A stretch of 64,000 nucleotides of DNA, from NCBI GenBank assembly GCA_023242925.1, contig CP096134.1:2003501-2067500 (forward strand). The letters run 5' to 3'. Every line of letters starts with the position of its first letter. Position 1 is the stretch's first letter. The DNA comes from Hyphomonadaceae bacterium JAD_PAG50586_4. GTDB taxonomy: Bacteria; Pseudomonadota; Alphaproteobacteria; Caulobacterales; Aquidulcibacteraceae. Below the pieces are notes generated by a model that was not told the DNA's origin, ran no database searches, and worked only from the letters and a program-made list of their open reading frames with translations. Below are positions 8,001-17,074 of the stretch, piece by piece. The translations under genes and the position numbers were made by a program.

Positions 8001-10121
8001 CTCATGGCCTATCTGGGTCAGGGTGGATTTCGCTGGCTTGCCGCCTGCGCCGTTTATCCCGCAATCGAGTGGGATCTGACGATGGCCTTGGGCTGGCGGC
8101 TAAAGGAAGGGGAGGCGGGCGCTGAGAGCGCGCTTATGAATGAAAGCCGGATCGCAAAGCTCTCAGAGCTGCCCTGGCTCCGGACGGGCCAGATGCCGCA
8201 ATGGCTGCGTGAGCGTTTGCTGGACGAAATGGATCCAAGCGATCGCCAGGTGGTGCGCGCGTTCTTGGCCGAATTACTTGACGCCGCGCGTCAGCAGGGA
8301 CGCGCCCGGTCAGGCGAAATCGCGCTTTCCTTCGTCGTTGAAGGCGGACGCGGGCGCTCGGCGCTGAATGACGAGACCTTTGTTCAGTTCTTGCTCGAAA
8401 ATCCGCGCGCGCGGGACACGCGCGCGTTAGAGGCCAGCAAGAAGGTCCGAGATCTTTTGTTGCCGCCACTTGGGGCGCGTCTTTTCCGTCCGGGAGAGCT
8501 TGCGGTATTAGCAGGCGGGCTTTTGATGGCGGCGGCGGCGTTCATCGTTGCGCCGCGCCTCGGCGATACGCCTCTAACGACGGGCGCTTGGGCGCCCTTG
8601 GCCATGCTGGCTTTGGCGCCGCTTCTGCTTTGGTGGATTGCACAGATTATTGGCCCGATTATGCGTGGGCTTGGCGCTTTAGCGCAGGACCCCATGGGGG
8701 TGCTCCGCCGTCTGCGCAGCGAGACGAAGTCCCGCTCCGAGCGTGACAATCGCATTGAACAATTGGCTTCACACGCGCGGGGCGCGCGTCGCGTCACGCT
8801 CGGTTTCGTTGCTCTGTTGTTGGCGTCGTTGGCCTATGTGCTCGTCGTGCATCCGATAATGATGGCGTTGGGCTTGACGCAATGGTCATGGAGTGAGCTG
8901 GAGGCCGCGCGCAGCGCGCTTCGTCTGCGGGTGGGTGAGGCGTGGTTTGGAGCGCTCATCGCAGCGGCGTTGCTTTTAGGCGCGATGGTTGCGCTCCTAT
9001 TGGCGCGTCTCTGCGTAGTCGCCGGCCAGGCTTTTCTAGACGCGTCGATCGGCGATCGAAGTGAGCTTGGCTTGCGCGAGGCGCCAAATGCAGGCACGCG
9101 CACATTGTCCTACATATTTGGCGCGTGCGTTTTCGCGGGCCTCTACGCCGTGAGCGCCAGCGGGAACCAAGCCCTTCCGTGGCTTGCGCCTGTTGCGCTG
9201 TTTCCAGGCGCCTTGGTCGCTGCTCTGTGGTGCGCTCGACGTGCGCGTATGCTTCGGCGCGCAAGATTGGGCCTGCCGGAAGCCTACACCCTTTCCAGCA
9301 AAGAAGTTTCGGTGCGCTTACGTCGACCATTGGGGCGACATATGGCGCGCGCGCTGCGTCGTCAGGGCGTTGCAGCGCACGAACAAATGCGCGGCCGCGT
9401 GCCCGGCGTCTTGGTGCATGGTGAAGAATTGGCGCCGGGCGTCGTGCAACGTGAGAACGATGCGGTCGGCCTCGTCAATGGGGACTTTGTCGGCTGGCGC
9501 GGCGAGGGCGAGCATCCGGCGTTCCAACGCTTCTTACGTGAGCTCTTGGTGGTGTTGCGCGGGCGTCTGGAAGAAGCGAGCGCGCCGAATTGGGCCGACG
9601 TCCGCCGCCAAGAGGTTAAGGCTGACCGCCAAAGCGCGCCTGCGCCTCAACAAGATACCAAAGCACCCGCACCGCGTCGGTATGTTTTTGTGGCGTTCTC
9701 GCGTCGCGACGCTCGGCGCGTAGAGCCAATTTTGCAGCAACTGCGCCGCCTCGGGGTGCCGATCTATGTTTTTGACAATATCGCGGAAGGCGAGGTCGAG
9801 ATACGCAATTCGATAAGAGACGCGGCCGGTTTCATTGTTGTGCATTCCGAGAATGCAAGCCAGTCGCGCTGGGTTGAAATGGAGATCGAGACCGCGCTGC
9901 GCTACGCGCGGCAGGACAAGCGATATTTATTCGTGCCCTTCGTGTTGGACGGGGATCTGCGCGGATTGCCCATGCCTATAGCGATGTACCAAGGCGTGAA
10001 AGCCAATGTGCGCGAGGATGAGGCTGGTTGGGCTTTGACGGGCGAGGGCCGCCAAGCGCTTGATCAGTTCGCGCGCGCTGTGCAGGAGCGTCTGCGCGAA
10101 TGGGAGAGGCCAGATGAATAA
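5028..10121 (+). CDS. Giant beta-propeller / vWA-like / multi-TM / TIR fusion protein
   Basis: 1697 residues in one uninterrupted frame. Order: helical N-terminal domain (1-100); TM segment (about 124-143); Ala/Pro linker; WD40-like beta-propeller (about 320-610, with repeats such as IRIWDAASG, VAIWDLATN and AFSPDGERLL); TM segment (704-726); a Rossmann/vWA-like domain starting EYLFLIDSRSRSDHDARRAL (about 803-930); six further TM helices (about 1155-1400); and a C-terminal TIR domain (about 1550-1695: RYVFVAFSRRDARRVEPIL, GVPIYVFDN, SQSRWVEMEIETAL). It overlaps the MoxR gene by eight bases and the muramidase gene by eight. It is probably a membrane-anchored sensor (propeller) and effector (TIR) remodelled by MoxR. 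Individual domains are clear; the architecture and role are inferred. Confidence 0.85.
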   Translation: MAEEAEHRFNVAGLDDLFRYLASAGFKVGPAGRTRAAALITEFVARDALPLDGHDLALWLQPIFVTAPDERARFVSTVEAWEQGAQRIDAPDIEPAQPPLARRAEPSYEQSEFKLAFWRRIPRAAWIGLALVAIGVSLAAAPPVRTRAAALWESYIAWLSPAPQTPSSEAPAPAERAASTPEFAATTPEASGLGDAPDVQSGQDALIGAIVRSAARYDFAPTLEELYVSMPNDGSVVLPGNVRDVARTLGVPPDRPVPLYRADFALRLLEAMAPGTVQAARDQAVAAGLGQALVIAMLGMSPSALLANEANASPGAELSARVSRDGAIMALVSPATRSPLIGEGADAIAVALDGRILQTSAVGTPRLSDSAGRLIRTFDGAGQSVGAIAMRRDGLSALISSGSGIIWRVSDGARLAELSGGDDSLHAAAYSVDGALIATGWSSGAIRIWDAASGSLLTTYQGSDEGIVSVAIDSENMKVAAGSRDGRVAIWDLATNALINEATVHPVFVSSIAFSPDGERLLTTSLEGDFALLDSAGAVITQLALNADQLSAGAFSRDGDIVALVTNTGLVIFVDGRNGGALSRFQGPDAEAWDIEFDPAGGGVVVAASSGIFRYQPIIAIAGPIAQEMNGRALTSAELGARVRRALSLPSPDEAPPGGLGYSDENIARAWALVSFDAGLPLNIADPPWPTSAEQRRAPIWGAQTPWIAAGIVAFGALVLWLWSALNTRGFLARRMPDDPGRITDLAAEDRASAQRAELGLRIAARRMLERREGLRQMDMAASVEATARAGGFFTPVSRAHRQIPEYLFLIDSRSRSDHDARRALDYVERLRGENVKADFFYFEGAPDRVREDIGMPLVPIETITSQYATRRLIIVGDAALMLERDGGVGRWADSVRVWEDRALMTTVPADEWGEEEEKLATALDLLVRPLSSAALSELPGALRRDGDRVRIARSDEMDARPLPGDLREAGHVWTLETEPQASRVDAMMGELMAYLGQGGFRWLAACAVYPAIEWDLTMALGWRLKEGEAGAESALMNESRIAKLSELPWLRTGQMPQWLRERLLDEMDPSDRQVVRAFLAELLDAARQQGRARSGEIALSFVVEGGRGRSALNDETFVQFLLENPRARDTRALEASKKVRDLLLPPLGARLFRPGELAVLAGGLLMAAAAFIVAPRLGDTPLTTGAWAPLAMLALAPLLLWWIAQIIGPIMRGLGALAQDPMGVLRRLRSETKSRSERDNRIEQLASHARGARRVTLGFVALLLASLAYVLVVHPIMMALGLTQWSWSELEAARSALRLRVGEAWFGALIAAALLLGAMVALLLARLCVVAGQAFLDASIGDRSELGLREAPNAGTRTLSYIFGACVFAGLYAVSASGNQALPWLAPVALFPGALVAALWCARRARMLRRARLGLPEAYTLSSKEVSVRLRRPLGRHMARALRRQGVAAHEQMRGRVPGVLVHGEELAPGVVQRENDAVGLVNGDFVGWRGEGEHPAFQRFLRELLVVLRGRLEEASAPNWADVRRQEVKADRQSAPAPQQDTKAPAPRRYVFVAFSRRDARRVEPILQQLRRLGVPIYVFDNIAEGEVEIRNSIRDAAGFIVVHSENASQSRWVEMEIETALRYARQDKRYLFVPFVLDGDLRGLPMPIAMYQGVKANVREDEAGWALTGEGRQALDQFARAVQERLREWERPDE

Positions 10122-13103
10122 TCGCTCTCCGGGCATGGGCCGCAAATGGCTGCGCGCGTTGGAAGCGATGCGCTGGCCGCTTGCGCTTGGGCTTTGGGGG
10201 CGATCGCGGCGCTCTCGCTTTGGAGCCATCACGGCAATTCCGTGCGCGCGCTGCCGCGCGCGGGCGCGGCCATCACGGCGCTCGCCTTGTCGCCGGATGG
10301 GACATTGGCCGCTGTGGCGTCGGCGGATGGGGAAGTGGAGATAAGCGATCTTCGCACGCGGCGAAGCTTGCGCATCGCCAATTCAACGGGCCCTGCGCGG
10401 CAAATGGATTTCACCAGGGTGAGACGCGGCGACCAGGACCATGTGGCGTTGGTGTTCGCGACGAGTTTGGGCGAGGTGCGCATTGTCGACGCCATTACGG
10501 GCGTCGATCTCTTGCGTCGCGGAGAATTGCCACGCGGCATTGGTGAGGCGCGCTATTCCTTAAACGAAGAGGTCCGCACGCTTTTGGCTGTCAACATGCG
10601 CGAAGATGGGATACCGTCTCTGCGTCTCGTCGGGCTAAACAGCATCGAAGCGTCTACGCGCGAATTGCGCGAGGGTGAGGCTGCCCCAACTTTGGCGATT
10701 GCGCCGTTGGATCGCGGCCATCTCGTTTTGTCGCTGCAGCAAACTATAACGTATTACGAGGACGACGCCCAGATTGTGCTGGTGGAGAACGCGCCGGCCA
10801 GTTCGAGGCTCAGCGCATTCAAGCTTGATGGTCGCCGCTTGACGCTTGTGGTGGGCGGGCAAGCCATGACCACGCTTTTTACCAGTCAGAGATTGGCTTG
10901 GCGCTCGCGCCAAACCGACAACGCGTGCCCGGATCAGCATGGCGCGCGCGCGAGCGACATGGGTGGCGTGGTCTTAGCTGGCGGGGCGATCGTGTGCCTT
11001 GTTGCAGAGCGCGGCGGCGACGCAGCAATCTGGCGTTTTGGGACCATTGGCCCGGCGCGTGTTGCGGCGCTGGCGGGAGACCAGGTGCTGATCGGCACTG
11101 ACGAAGGCGATGTGCAAACGGCCGATCGACGAGGACGCATCCATGGGCGCCTCAGCGGTCACGGCGCCGCAATTACAGCAATTGCTGTGTCCCGGGATGG
11201 CCGACGCGCGGTGAGCGGCGCTGCCAACGGTTCGGTGCAAGTGTTCGACTTGTCGCCGACGGGGGCTCGCGTTTACGCCAATCCTTCTGCCGTCGCCCGG
11301 CGTGTGCGCGATGGAGCTCAGACGAGTTGGGCAGCGCTCGTCGATCGTGTGGCGGCGCGGGCCGACGAGCCGCGCGTGCTGGACGCCAGTACGTTCGAGG
11401 CATTGGGGCCCTTGGTTGGCGCTTGGGCGGAGGAGGGCAGGTGCGAAGACCCCAACGCACTTTTGTTCTTTGACCTTCTCTCGGGCGGCCTAGGCGTCAC
11501 GCGCCTCAATGAAGGTCGCACCATTGAGAGGATAGACAGTACGACCCAGAGCGGCGCCTCCTATGGGGCCGCAACCTCCCATGACGGGCGCGCGCGTTCT
11601 TACGGCGTCACGGAGGATCGTTTGACGCGTGGCGCGCCCGATGGCGTTCGCTCTTTGGTGCGTTGTCCGGGCAACGCCTATTGGATCGACTGGCTCCAGC
11701 TCCTGCCGCAGCCTGCAATTGACGATGCGGCTGTTGACGCCTTGGCCGCGCGACTAGACGTCGAAGCAGATGTTATCCGCGCGGTGGCGCGCGTCAGGAG
11801 CGGTGGCGCTGACACGTTGGCGGCTCGCGAAGGCATCGACATCGTCTATTTCCGCCATCTCTTCTCGCGTCAAACCAACCGAGCTCATGATGGCGGCGAC
11901 CAAATGATCTCCGCGCCCGGTTTCTCAGCTGATGCGGCAAGCGCGCCTGCGGAGAGACAATGGTCGCGTTTGCGCGCGGCGGCTGTGTTGGACTTTGAAG
12001 CCGCGCTTCGGTCGACCTCTTGGGGACGTTATCAAATCCTTGGGCTCAATTTTGCGTCGCAAGGGGAGCCGAATGTGCAGAGCTTCCTTCTTGCCATCGC
12101 GCGTGGTCAGCGTACGGATTTGGAGATGTTCGAGGCCTTTGTTCAAAGCAATGGTCTGGCTGATGAATTGCGCAACAAGGATTGGGTGAATTTCGTACGT
12201 CGGTTTGAGGGCCCGACCGATGTTGTGTCGCGCGCGGGTCGTTATGCGAGCGCCTATGAAGCCTTCGCGATTGAGCGCGACCCTGACGCGTTCTTGGCGC
12301 AATTGCGAGCCCAATCGCGCGAGCAATTGACCGACGCCGACTTTGCCGCCGCCGGCGCTCGCCTTGGTGTGCGTGCTGGCGTGTTGCGCGCGATCATGGA
12401 TGTGGAATCGCGCAGCGCCGGCTTTGCCGATGATGGACGTCCGCTGATTATATTCTGGGCCGATATCTTCTCAGAAGCGAGTGGCGGCCGCTACGACCGC
12501 AGCAATCCCGATATCTCGCAAAGCGACCTGGACACGGGCCGTATTCGGCGCACGCAGGCGGAACGTTGGCGCCAGGTGCGCCAAGCGTTGTCGCTTGACG
12601 CGGATGCGGCCACACGGGCGATCAGTTTTGGCGCCTTTCAATTGACGGGAATTGATTATCAATCGGCCGGCGCGCAAACGCCGGCGGCGATGTTGCGCGC
12701 AGGCGCGCGGTCGGAGCGGGCCCAGCTTGAGCAATTGGAGCGCTATTTGCGCGCGCGCACTTTGGTGGATGACGCGCGCAGGCTGGATTGGTCAGGGCTT
12801 GCGTCTGCAATGGCGCGGCCGCGGTCGCAACAGGAAAGCTGGGCGCGGCTCGTCAGTGAGGCCTATGCACGTGTCAATCAGCCCGACGACGCTAGCTTCC
12901 TAGACGGGCTTGTGGCGCAGGACACCGCCCGCTGGCGCGTGCGGATATCGAACAATCAGCGTCGCTCCTTGGCGTCGAGTGGCAGGCTCTGGCGGCAATT
13001 CTTGAAGTGGAAGCGGGACGGTTGGGCGCCTTTGGCGCCGACGGCAGGCCCGTCATTTTGTTCGAACGCCACCTCTTCTCACGTCTCACAGGGGGCGATT
13101 TGA
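10114..13103 (+). CDS. Beta-propeller protein with N-acetylmuramidase repeats, main part
   Basis: The likely start is ATG 10114 (MNNRSPGMGRKW), overlapping the upstream stop. One G missing from the run at 10196-10200 shifts this N-terminus out of frame; the uninterrupted frame starts at 10146. Reconstructed order: TM anchor (LALGLWGAIAALSLW), WD40-like propeller (about residues 40-400: AITALALSPDGTLAAVASAD, AITAIAVSRDGRRAVSGAAN), then three N-acetylmuramidase (DUF3380-type) domains. Domain 1 is degenerate (ARVRSGG where VESGG is usual). Domain 2 keeps AIMDVES and AISFGAFQLTG. Domain 3 runs across two one-base deletions (near 12945 and 13097) into 13177-13494. The full protein would be 1127 residues. 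It is likely periplasmic and peptidoglycan-directed, working with the propeller-TIR protein. Confidence 0.8.
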
Positions 13104-13176
13104 TGCTTCAAACCCAGCGGTCTCGAATCCGACGGCGGGCGGCTATCCGCGCACCCAAGAGGAGCGTTGGACGCAA

Positions 13177-13494
13177 TTGCGCGAAGCTTATGCTCTTGAC
13201 GCGGACGCGGCCTTGGCGTCGGCGAGCTATGGGCGCTACCAAATTCTCGGTAACCAAGCGTCGACCATGAATATGTCGGTCCGCGATTACGTGCGACATC
13301 TGGCCAATTCTGAGCGCACCCAATTGGAGGCCTTTGTCGCATACGTGCGTGCGCGTGGTTTGGCCGACGAGATACAAAGTAAGAATTGGGCGGCGGTTGC
13401 CCGCGCGTATAACGGTCCAGCCTACGAAACCAACCAATATGATCGCCGAATGGCTGAGGCCTATGAGCGCTTGATGGCGAACCCGATCCCTTAA
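13177..13494 (+). CDS. Third muramidase domain of the propeller-muramidase protein (C-terminal part)
   Basis: Carries the second half of a conserved N-acetylmuramidase domain: REAYALDADAALASASYGRY, QILGNQAS, EAFVAYVRARGLADEI, ARAYNGPAYETNQYD. The first half of the same domain is in another frame at 12950-13097 (EVEAGRLGAFGADGRPVILF, HLFSRLTGG). Two single-base corrections join everything to the gene at 10114. It ends next to the convergent lytic transglycosylase gene, with stops overlapping by four bases. Confidence 0.75.
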   Translation: MREAYALDADAALASASYGRYQILGNQASTMNMSVRDYVRHLANSERTQLEAFVAYVRARGLADEIQSKNWAAVARAYNGPAYETNQYDRRMAEAYERLMANPIP

Positions 13495-14717
13495 TGGGGC
13501 GCTAGATGCGTTTCGCTGGCGCGATCGCGTAAAGCGACGAGCATGATTTGGCGCGGATAGTCGGCGTGCGGGAGCGAAATGTCGTCGGCAAACGCGTTTA
13601 AAGCCCGCCAGGAGCGTTCACCCCAGATTCCGTCCGCGGGCCCGACATCGTAGCCGAAGCTTGCGAGCAAGGTTTGGGCTTCGAGCAATTCCGCTTGGCC
13701 CAGCGCGTCCGAAGGCCTGCGCCACGGCGTTCTAAGCATGGGTTCATCAGCAATCGCACGCGCGAGAAGCGCTGTCGCAAATCCATAGCGGCGCGCGCCA
13801 TTGTAGCGGGTCAGGACCTCAAAGTTGGAGAAGGTCAAAAACGCAGGACCTGCGGCGCCGTCGGGCTGCAAGAGCGCTGCGGGCATATCGTCATGATGAT
13901 CGGGCGTGTCAAACGGAACGAGGCCTGCGCTGTACCAGACACGCGCTGGAAAGCGTCCGGGGCCGAAGCTGCGCGTCATGCCGGCGGGGTTTTCGGTTTC
14001 GATCAGGATGGGCGCGCCGCCTCGCCAGCCGTCATTTTTGAGATAGGAGGCGATGGAGGCGAGCGCGTCTTCAATATTATTCCAAATGTCGCGTTGGCCG
14101 TCGCTATTCCAATCGACCGCATGGGGAAGGAAAGATGCTGGCATAAATTGCGGCTGACCCATGCCGCCGTCCCAGGATGCGGATGCGAGTGCGTCTGGGG
14201 CAATGCCGGCTTCGATCATGTCGGCGAGCGCCAGCGCGTGACGCTCGAATTCGGCGCGCCGACGAGGCAGACCCGCATAGGCCAGACTTATGATGGAGCG
14301 GCGCGCATCGTAATCGAGCGATGCTTCGCCAAAGCGCGTCTCCATGCCCCAGACGGCTAAAATGATCTCGCCAGGTACGCCATAACGCTGTTCGATGGCC
14401 AAGAGGAGTTCTCTATGCGTCGCCAGGAGTTCTCGCCCACGCGCGACACGCGCGGGCGAGATGCGTGTTTCCATGTAATTCCACATCGGCGGCGTATAGC
14501 TGCTTGGCGCACGCTGTCGCGCTAGCACGGTTTCGTCTGGGCTGATGTCGGCGAAGAGAAGCTCAAGACTTTGTTGGCTCCGTCCTTCAGCGACCGCACG
14601 CACAATGAAGTCAGCGCGCCAGGCTTCGAAGGTAAGTGTCTGTGCTTGCGCCGCTGTCGCGACGCATAGGGCAAGCAAGCTCGCAAGCGCGACAAGCACA
14701 AAGCGCGGCGACGCCAT
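13491..14717 (-). CDS. Lytic murein transglycosylase, MltB family
   Basis: 408 residues with a signal peptide (ALASLLALCVATAAQAQ). The SLT_2/MltB catalytic domain is clear: AVWGMETRFG with the catalytic Glu near residue 127, then SWDGGMGQPQFMPASFL and DIWNNIEDALASIASYL. A C-terminal peptidoglycan-binding domain follows (LLASFGYDVGPADGIWGERS). It cleaves the MurNAc-GlcNAc bond to give anhydro-muropeptides in the periplasm. It is convergent with the propeller-muramidase gene and divergent from the muramidase lipoprotein gene, so it sits inside the peptidoglycan-directed part of the cluster. It could be a housekeeping enzyme or an accessory of the system. Confidence 0.9.
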   Translation of the reverse strand: MASPRFVLVALASLLALCVATAAQAQTLTFEAWRADFIVRAVAEGRSQQSLELLFADISPDETVLARQRAPSSYTPPMWNYMETRISPARVARGRELLATHRELLLAIEQRYGVPGEIILAVWGMETRFGEASLDYDARRSIISLAYAGLPRRRAEFERHALALADMIEAGIAPDALASASWDGGMGQPQFMPASFLPHAVDWNSDGQRDIWNNIEDALASIASYLKNDGWRGGAPILIETENPAGMTRSFGPGRFPARVWYSAGLVPFDTPDHHDDMPAALLQPDGAAGPAFLTFSNFEVLTRYNGARRYGFATALLARAIADEPMLRTPWRRPSDALGQAELLEAQTLLASFGYDVGPADGIWGERSWRALNAFADDISLPHADYPRQIMLVALRDRASETHLAPH

Positions 14718-14867
14718 GCCGCTTCTCCCTCAAACCCAAGGAAAGATCGAGCGCACGCGAAAGGCGGTCAAGCGTAACGTAAAATACAGGAATTGGCGCT
14801 GGGCCACTTGGCGCTGGACGTCGTTCGATGCGAGCGATTTAGTGAGCGCGAATGTGGGAGGGTGCTG

Positions 14868-15410
14868 ATGAGGTTCGATCGACGCAGAGTGTTGGCGTTA
14901 GGCGCAGCGGCCTCTCTCGCCGCGTGTGCGCACGCCGGTTCAGACACGTTTTTGGCGGGGCTCGCTGCGGGGAGCCAGACGCCGCTCTCTGATGGTGATT
15001 ATCAAGCGGCGGCTGCATTATTGGAGGCGGACAAGGCTGCAGTCCAAGCTGTCGTTGAAGTTGAATCGGGAGCGCATGGCGGTTTTGGCGCAGACAATCG
15101 TCCAATCATTCTATTCGAGCCGCACGTCTTCTCGCGCTTGACGCAAGCCAGGTTCGATCAGGCCCATCCCAACATTTCCTATCGCGCCTGGGACCGGTCG
15201 CGTTATCCCGCAGGGCAGGAGGCGCGTTGGGCCCAATTGCGTGAAGCTTATGGGCTTGATGGCGAAGCTGCGCTCCAAGCGACGTCTTGGGGGTGTTTCA
15301 GCAGATGGGTCTGCATTATTCGGACGCTGGGTTCGCCGACGTGCGTGGGTTCGTGCGCGAAATATCTCGTTCGCCCAGCGCGCAATTACAAATCTGGGCG
15401 CGCTGGGTGA
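14868..15410 (+). CDS. N-acetylmuramidase lipoprotein, N-terminal part
   Basis: The start ATG 14868 gives an Arg-rich leader and lipobox (RRRVLALGAAASLAAC), so this is a predicted lipoprotein. Then comes a single N-acetylmuramidase domain: AVQAVVEVESGAHGGFG (the Glu of VES is the presumed catalytic residue), RPIILFEPHVFSRLTQARF, WAQLREAYGL, ATSWG. The frame breaks at the GGGGG run 15289-15293 (six Gs expected) and continues at 15287-15544; reconstructed length 225 residues. The domain closely resembles domain 3 of the upstream protein and the proteins at 54.5-56.8 kb. Confidence 0.8.
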   Translation: MRFDRRRVLALGAAASLAACAHAGSDTFLAGLAAGSQTPLSDGDYQAAAALLEADKAAVQAVVEVESGAHGGFGADNRPIILFEPHVFSRLTQARFDQAHPNISYRAWDRSRYPAGQEARWAQLREAYGLDGEAALQATSWGCFSRWVCIIRTLGSPTCVGSCAKYLVRPARNYKSGRAG

Positions 15411-15544
15411 AGGCTCAAGGCTTGGCGGATGAAATAGCGCGGCATGCCTGGGCCGATTTTGCGCGAGTCTATAATGGGCCCGCCCAGGTGGAACGCTATG
15501 CTTCACAAATGGCGGAAGCTTATGCGCGCCACGCTCCGCGTTGA
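15287..15544 (+). CDS. N-acetylmuramidase lipoprotein, C-terminal part
   Basis: Second half of the muramidase domain begun at 14868: GVFQQMGLHYSDAGF, VREISRSPSAQLQIWARWV, GLADEIARHAWADF, ARVYNGPAQVERYASQMAEA. One added G at 15289-15293 restores a continuous frame. After its stop there is no further plus-strand gene; the next feature is repeat copy B. Confidence 0.75.
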   Translation: MGVFQQMGLHYSDAGFADVRGFVREISRSPSAQLQIWARWVKAQGLADEIARHAWADFARVYNGPAQVERYASQMAEAYARHAPR

Positions 15545-15713
15545 TCATACACGTCGTTCGTGGGGCACATCATCGGGGCCATGTCGGGCGAGAATGGTGG
15601 TCAAGGCGGGGCTCGCCGCCTGTCGAGCGCGAGACAAATGGAAGTCGGGATGTTTGTCTGGCGTCTGCTTGCAGCAGTAAAATCCGGACGGCCTTTGGGG
15701 ATGACGCGTAATC

Positions 15714-15812
15714 GCGTCAGCGATCGCCGCCCGCAAGGGCCGAGACGCGAGAAGCGGCTCGGTCGCTCCGCGACAAGAGCGCGGGCCCGTGCATGGCGCG
15801 GGCGACGCCTAA
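15714..15812. repeat. Dispersed palindromic repeat, copy B
   Basis: The best-preserved member together with copy C: GCGTCAGCGATCGCCGCCCG, AAGGGCCGAGA, CGGCTCGGTCGC, GCGACAAGAGCGCGGGCCCG, GCGGGCGACGCC. At 15831-15861 a further block (CCCGCCCAAACTCTCGAAGA then ATATCTC) is shared with the flank of copy C (32744-32774). It lies between convergent genes (muramidase lipoprotein and trypsin-like protease) in a 320-bp stretch (15545-15865) with nothing else recognisable, so it may also serve as a bidirectional terminator. Confidence 0.75.
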
Positions 15813-15865
15813 AATACAAAACGTTCGCTCTCAGCCCGCCCAAACTCTCGAAGAATATCTCCTCC

Positions 15866-17074
15866 TCAATCAGCGCGATCTGAAGCGCGGATCGTCTCAA
15901 AAGCGCGTGCGAGACGGTAAATCTTCTTCGCGATGTCTGGCGCCGCCGCTTCGGGATTCCCGACCGGGACGACATGGGTGGTCCGGATCTGAAGCCCGGA
16001 CCAGTCGCCTTCATCGACGGTGCCCTCGATGCGCAGGCGTTTCAGCGCCTTTGCCCAGCGCGCGATCATGTTGGGCAGCGTGCGCCCGTACTTGCCCTCG
16101 TAATGCTCGCGCACGCCGCGTTCGGACCATTCCACGGCCAAAGTCGCGACCAGGTTGTTGTGGTCAGGAAAGTCGATGTCCTCACCTTCGAATGAGATGA
16201 CATAGAAAAAGTCGCCGTCGTCTGGATAGTCCCGGTTCAGCGTGTGGCGCGTCGACCAGGCGGCAAAGTAGACGGCGAGGTAGCCGCGCACCTGTTCGAT
16301 TTCGACATCGTCGACGATGTTGGGACGCAGCGGCGAACGCGGCGGCGCCTCATGCTTAAAGGCCTGCTCCACAGCGGGACGAAGCGCCTTGGCGACGCTC
16401 TGCAATTGCCTTTTCAACGACGGAAACTGAATGCCGCGTCTCTCCTCAGCTTCGCCAACGATCGGACACACAGCGCGAATGGTGCTGACAGGGACCGCAA
16501 GGCCTGTGCCTCTGGCGATGGCTGTGCCGCTCACGTGGCGGGTAATCATGCCCACGGCGCGCGCGGACTTTTCGTCATAGACGGGCGCGCCGCTGAAGCC
16601 GTCGGTGATGGTCACGGCCGTATCGACACCAGTGAGCAGCAGAATGCTCGCACCCCCGCCGCCCACGATTTTGCCGCGCGTAGGCAGCGCGTAGCGGCCA
16701 ACGGGATAACCGTAGGCCGTGAACGGGCGATCTGGGCCTGAGACGGCATCAGCGATGCCGATCTGGGTGGTTCCTGCAGGTCGGCGTGCGCCGTCGACCA
16801 GGCGCAGCAGGCAGACATCGTCCTCATCGTGGAGGCAGACGATCATCGCGCTCTGCCTGCGATCAGCGCCGCGCAGATGCGTGAACTCAAGATCTATGAC
16901 ATCGCCCATAGCGGGGGCTTTGGGTGCGAGCAGGTCGCGCACGACATGAAAGCAGGTGAGCGCCACAGCATCGGAAATGAAAAACGCGGTGCCGGCGATG
17001 GCGGCGTCTGGCCCCAGGACGGCGCAGACGGCGGTTGAGATGTCGGCGCTCTTACTTCGTCTCGGGTGCGCCAC
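15866..17074 (-). CDS. Trypsin-like serine protease
   Basis: 402 residues from a GTG start that overlaps the upstream Trypco1 gene. The N-terminal ~200 residues form a trypsin-like peptidase with a plausible triad: His in ALTCFHVV (about residue 43), Asp in DEDDVCLLRL (about 88) and Ser in TDGFSGAPVYD (about 166). The C-terminal 180 residues are an uncharacterised module (YLAVYFAAW, HNNLVATLAVEWSERGVREH). There is no signal peptide, so it is cytoplasmic. It is the last gene of a five-gene operon; proteases of this type co-occurring with Trypco1 are considered conflict-system effectors. Confidence 0.8.
   Translation of the reverse strand: MAHPRRSKSADISTAVCAVLGPDAAIAGTAFFISDAVALTCFHVVRDLLAPKAPAMGDVIDLEFTHLRGADRRQSAMIVCLHDEDDVCLLRLVDGARRPAGTTQIGIADAVSGPDRPFTAYGYPVGRYALPTRGKIVGGGGASILLLTGVDTAVTITDGFSGAPVYDEKSARAVGMITRHVSGTAIARGTGLAVPVSTIRAVCPIVGEAEERRGIQFPSLKRQLQSVAKALRPAVEQAFKHEAPPRSPLRPNIVDDVEIEQVRGYLAVYFAAWSTRHTLNRDYPDDGDFFYVISFEGEDIDFPDHNNLVATLAVEWSERGVREHYEGKYGRTLPNMIARWAKALKRLRIEGTVDEGDWSGLQIRTTHVVPVGNPEAAAPDIAKKIYRLARAFETIRASDRAD

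Noticed and set aside
15560..15883. Small Arg-rich frames across repeat copy B, with similar ones across copies A, C and D
   Set aside because: The translated similarity among them (for example RALVA and GRRSLT) only reflects the nucleotide repeat.
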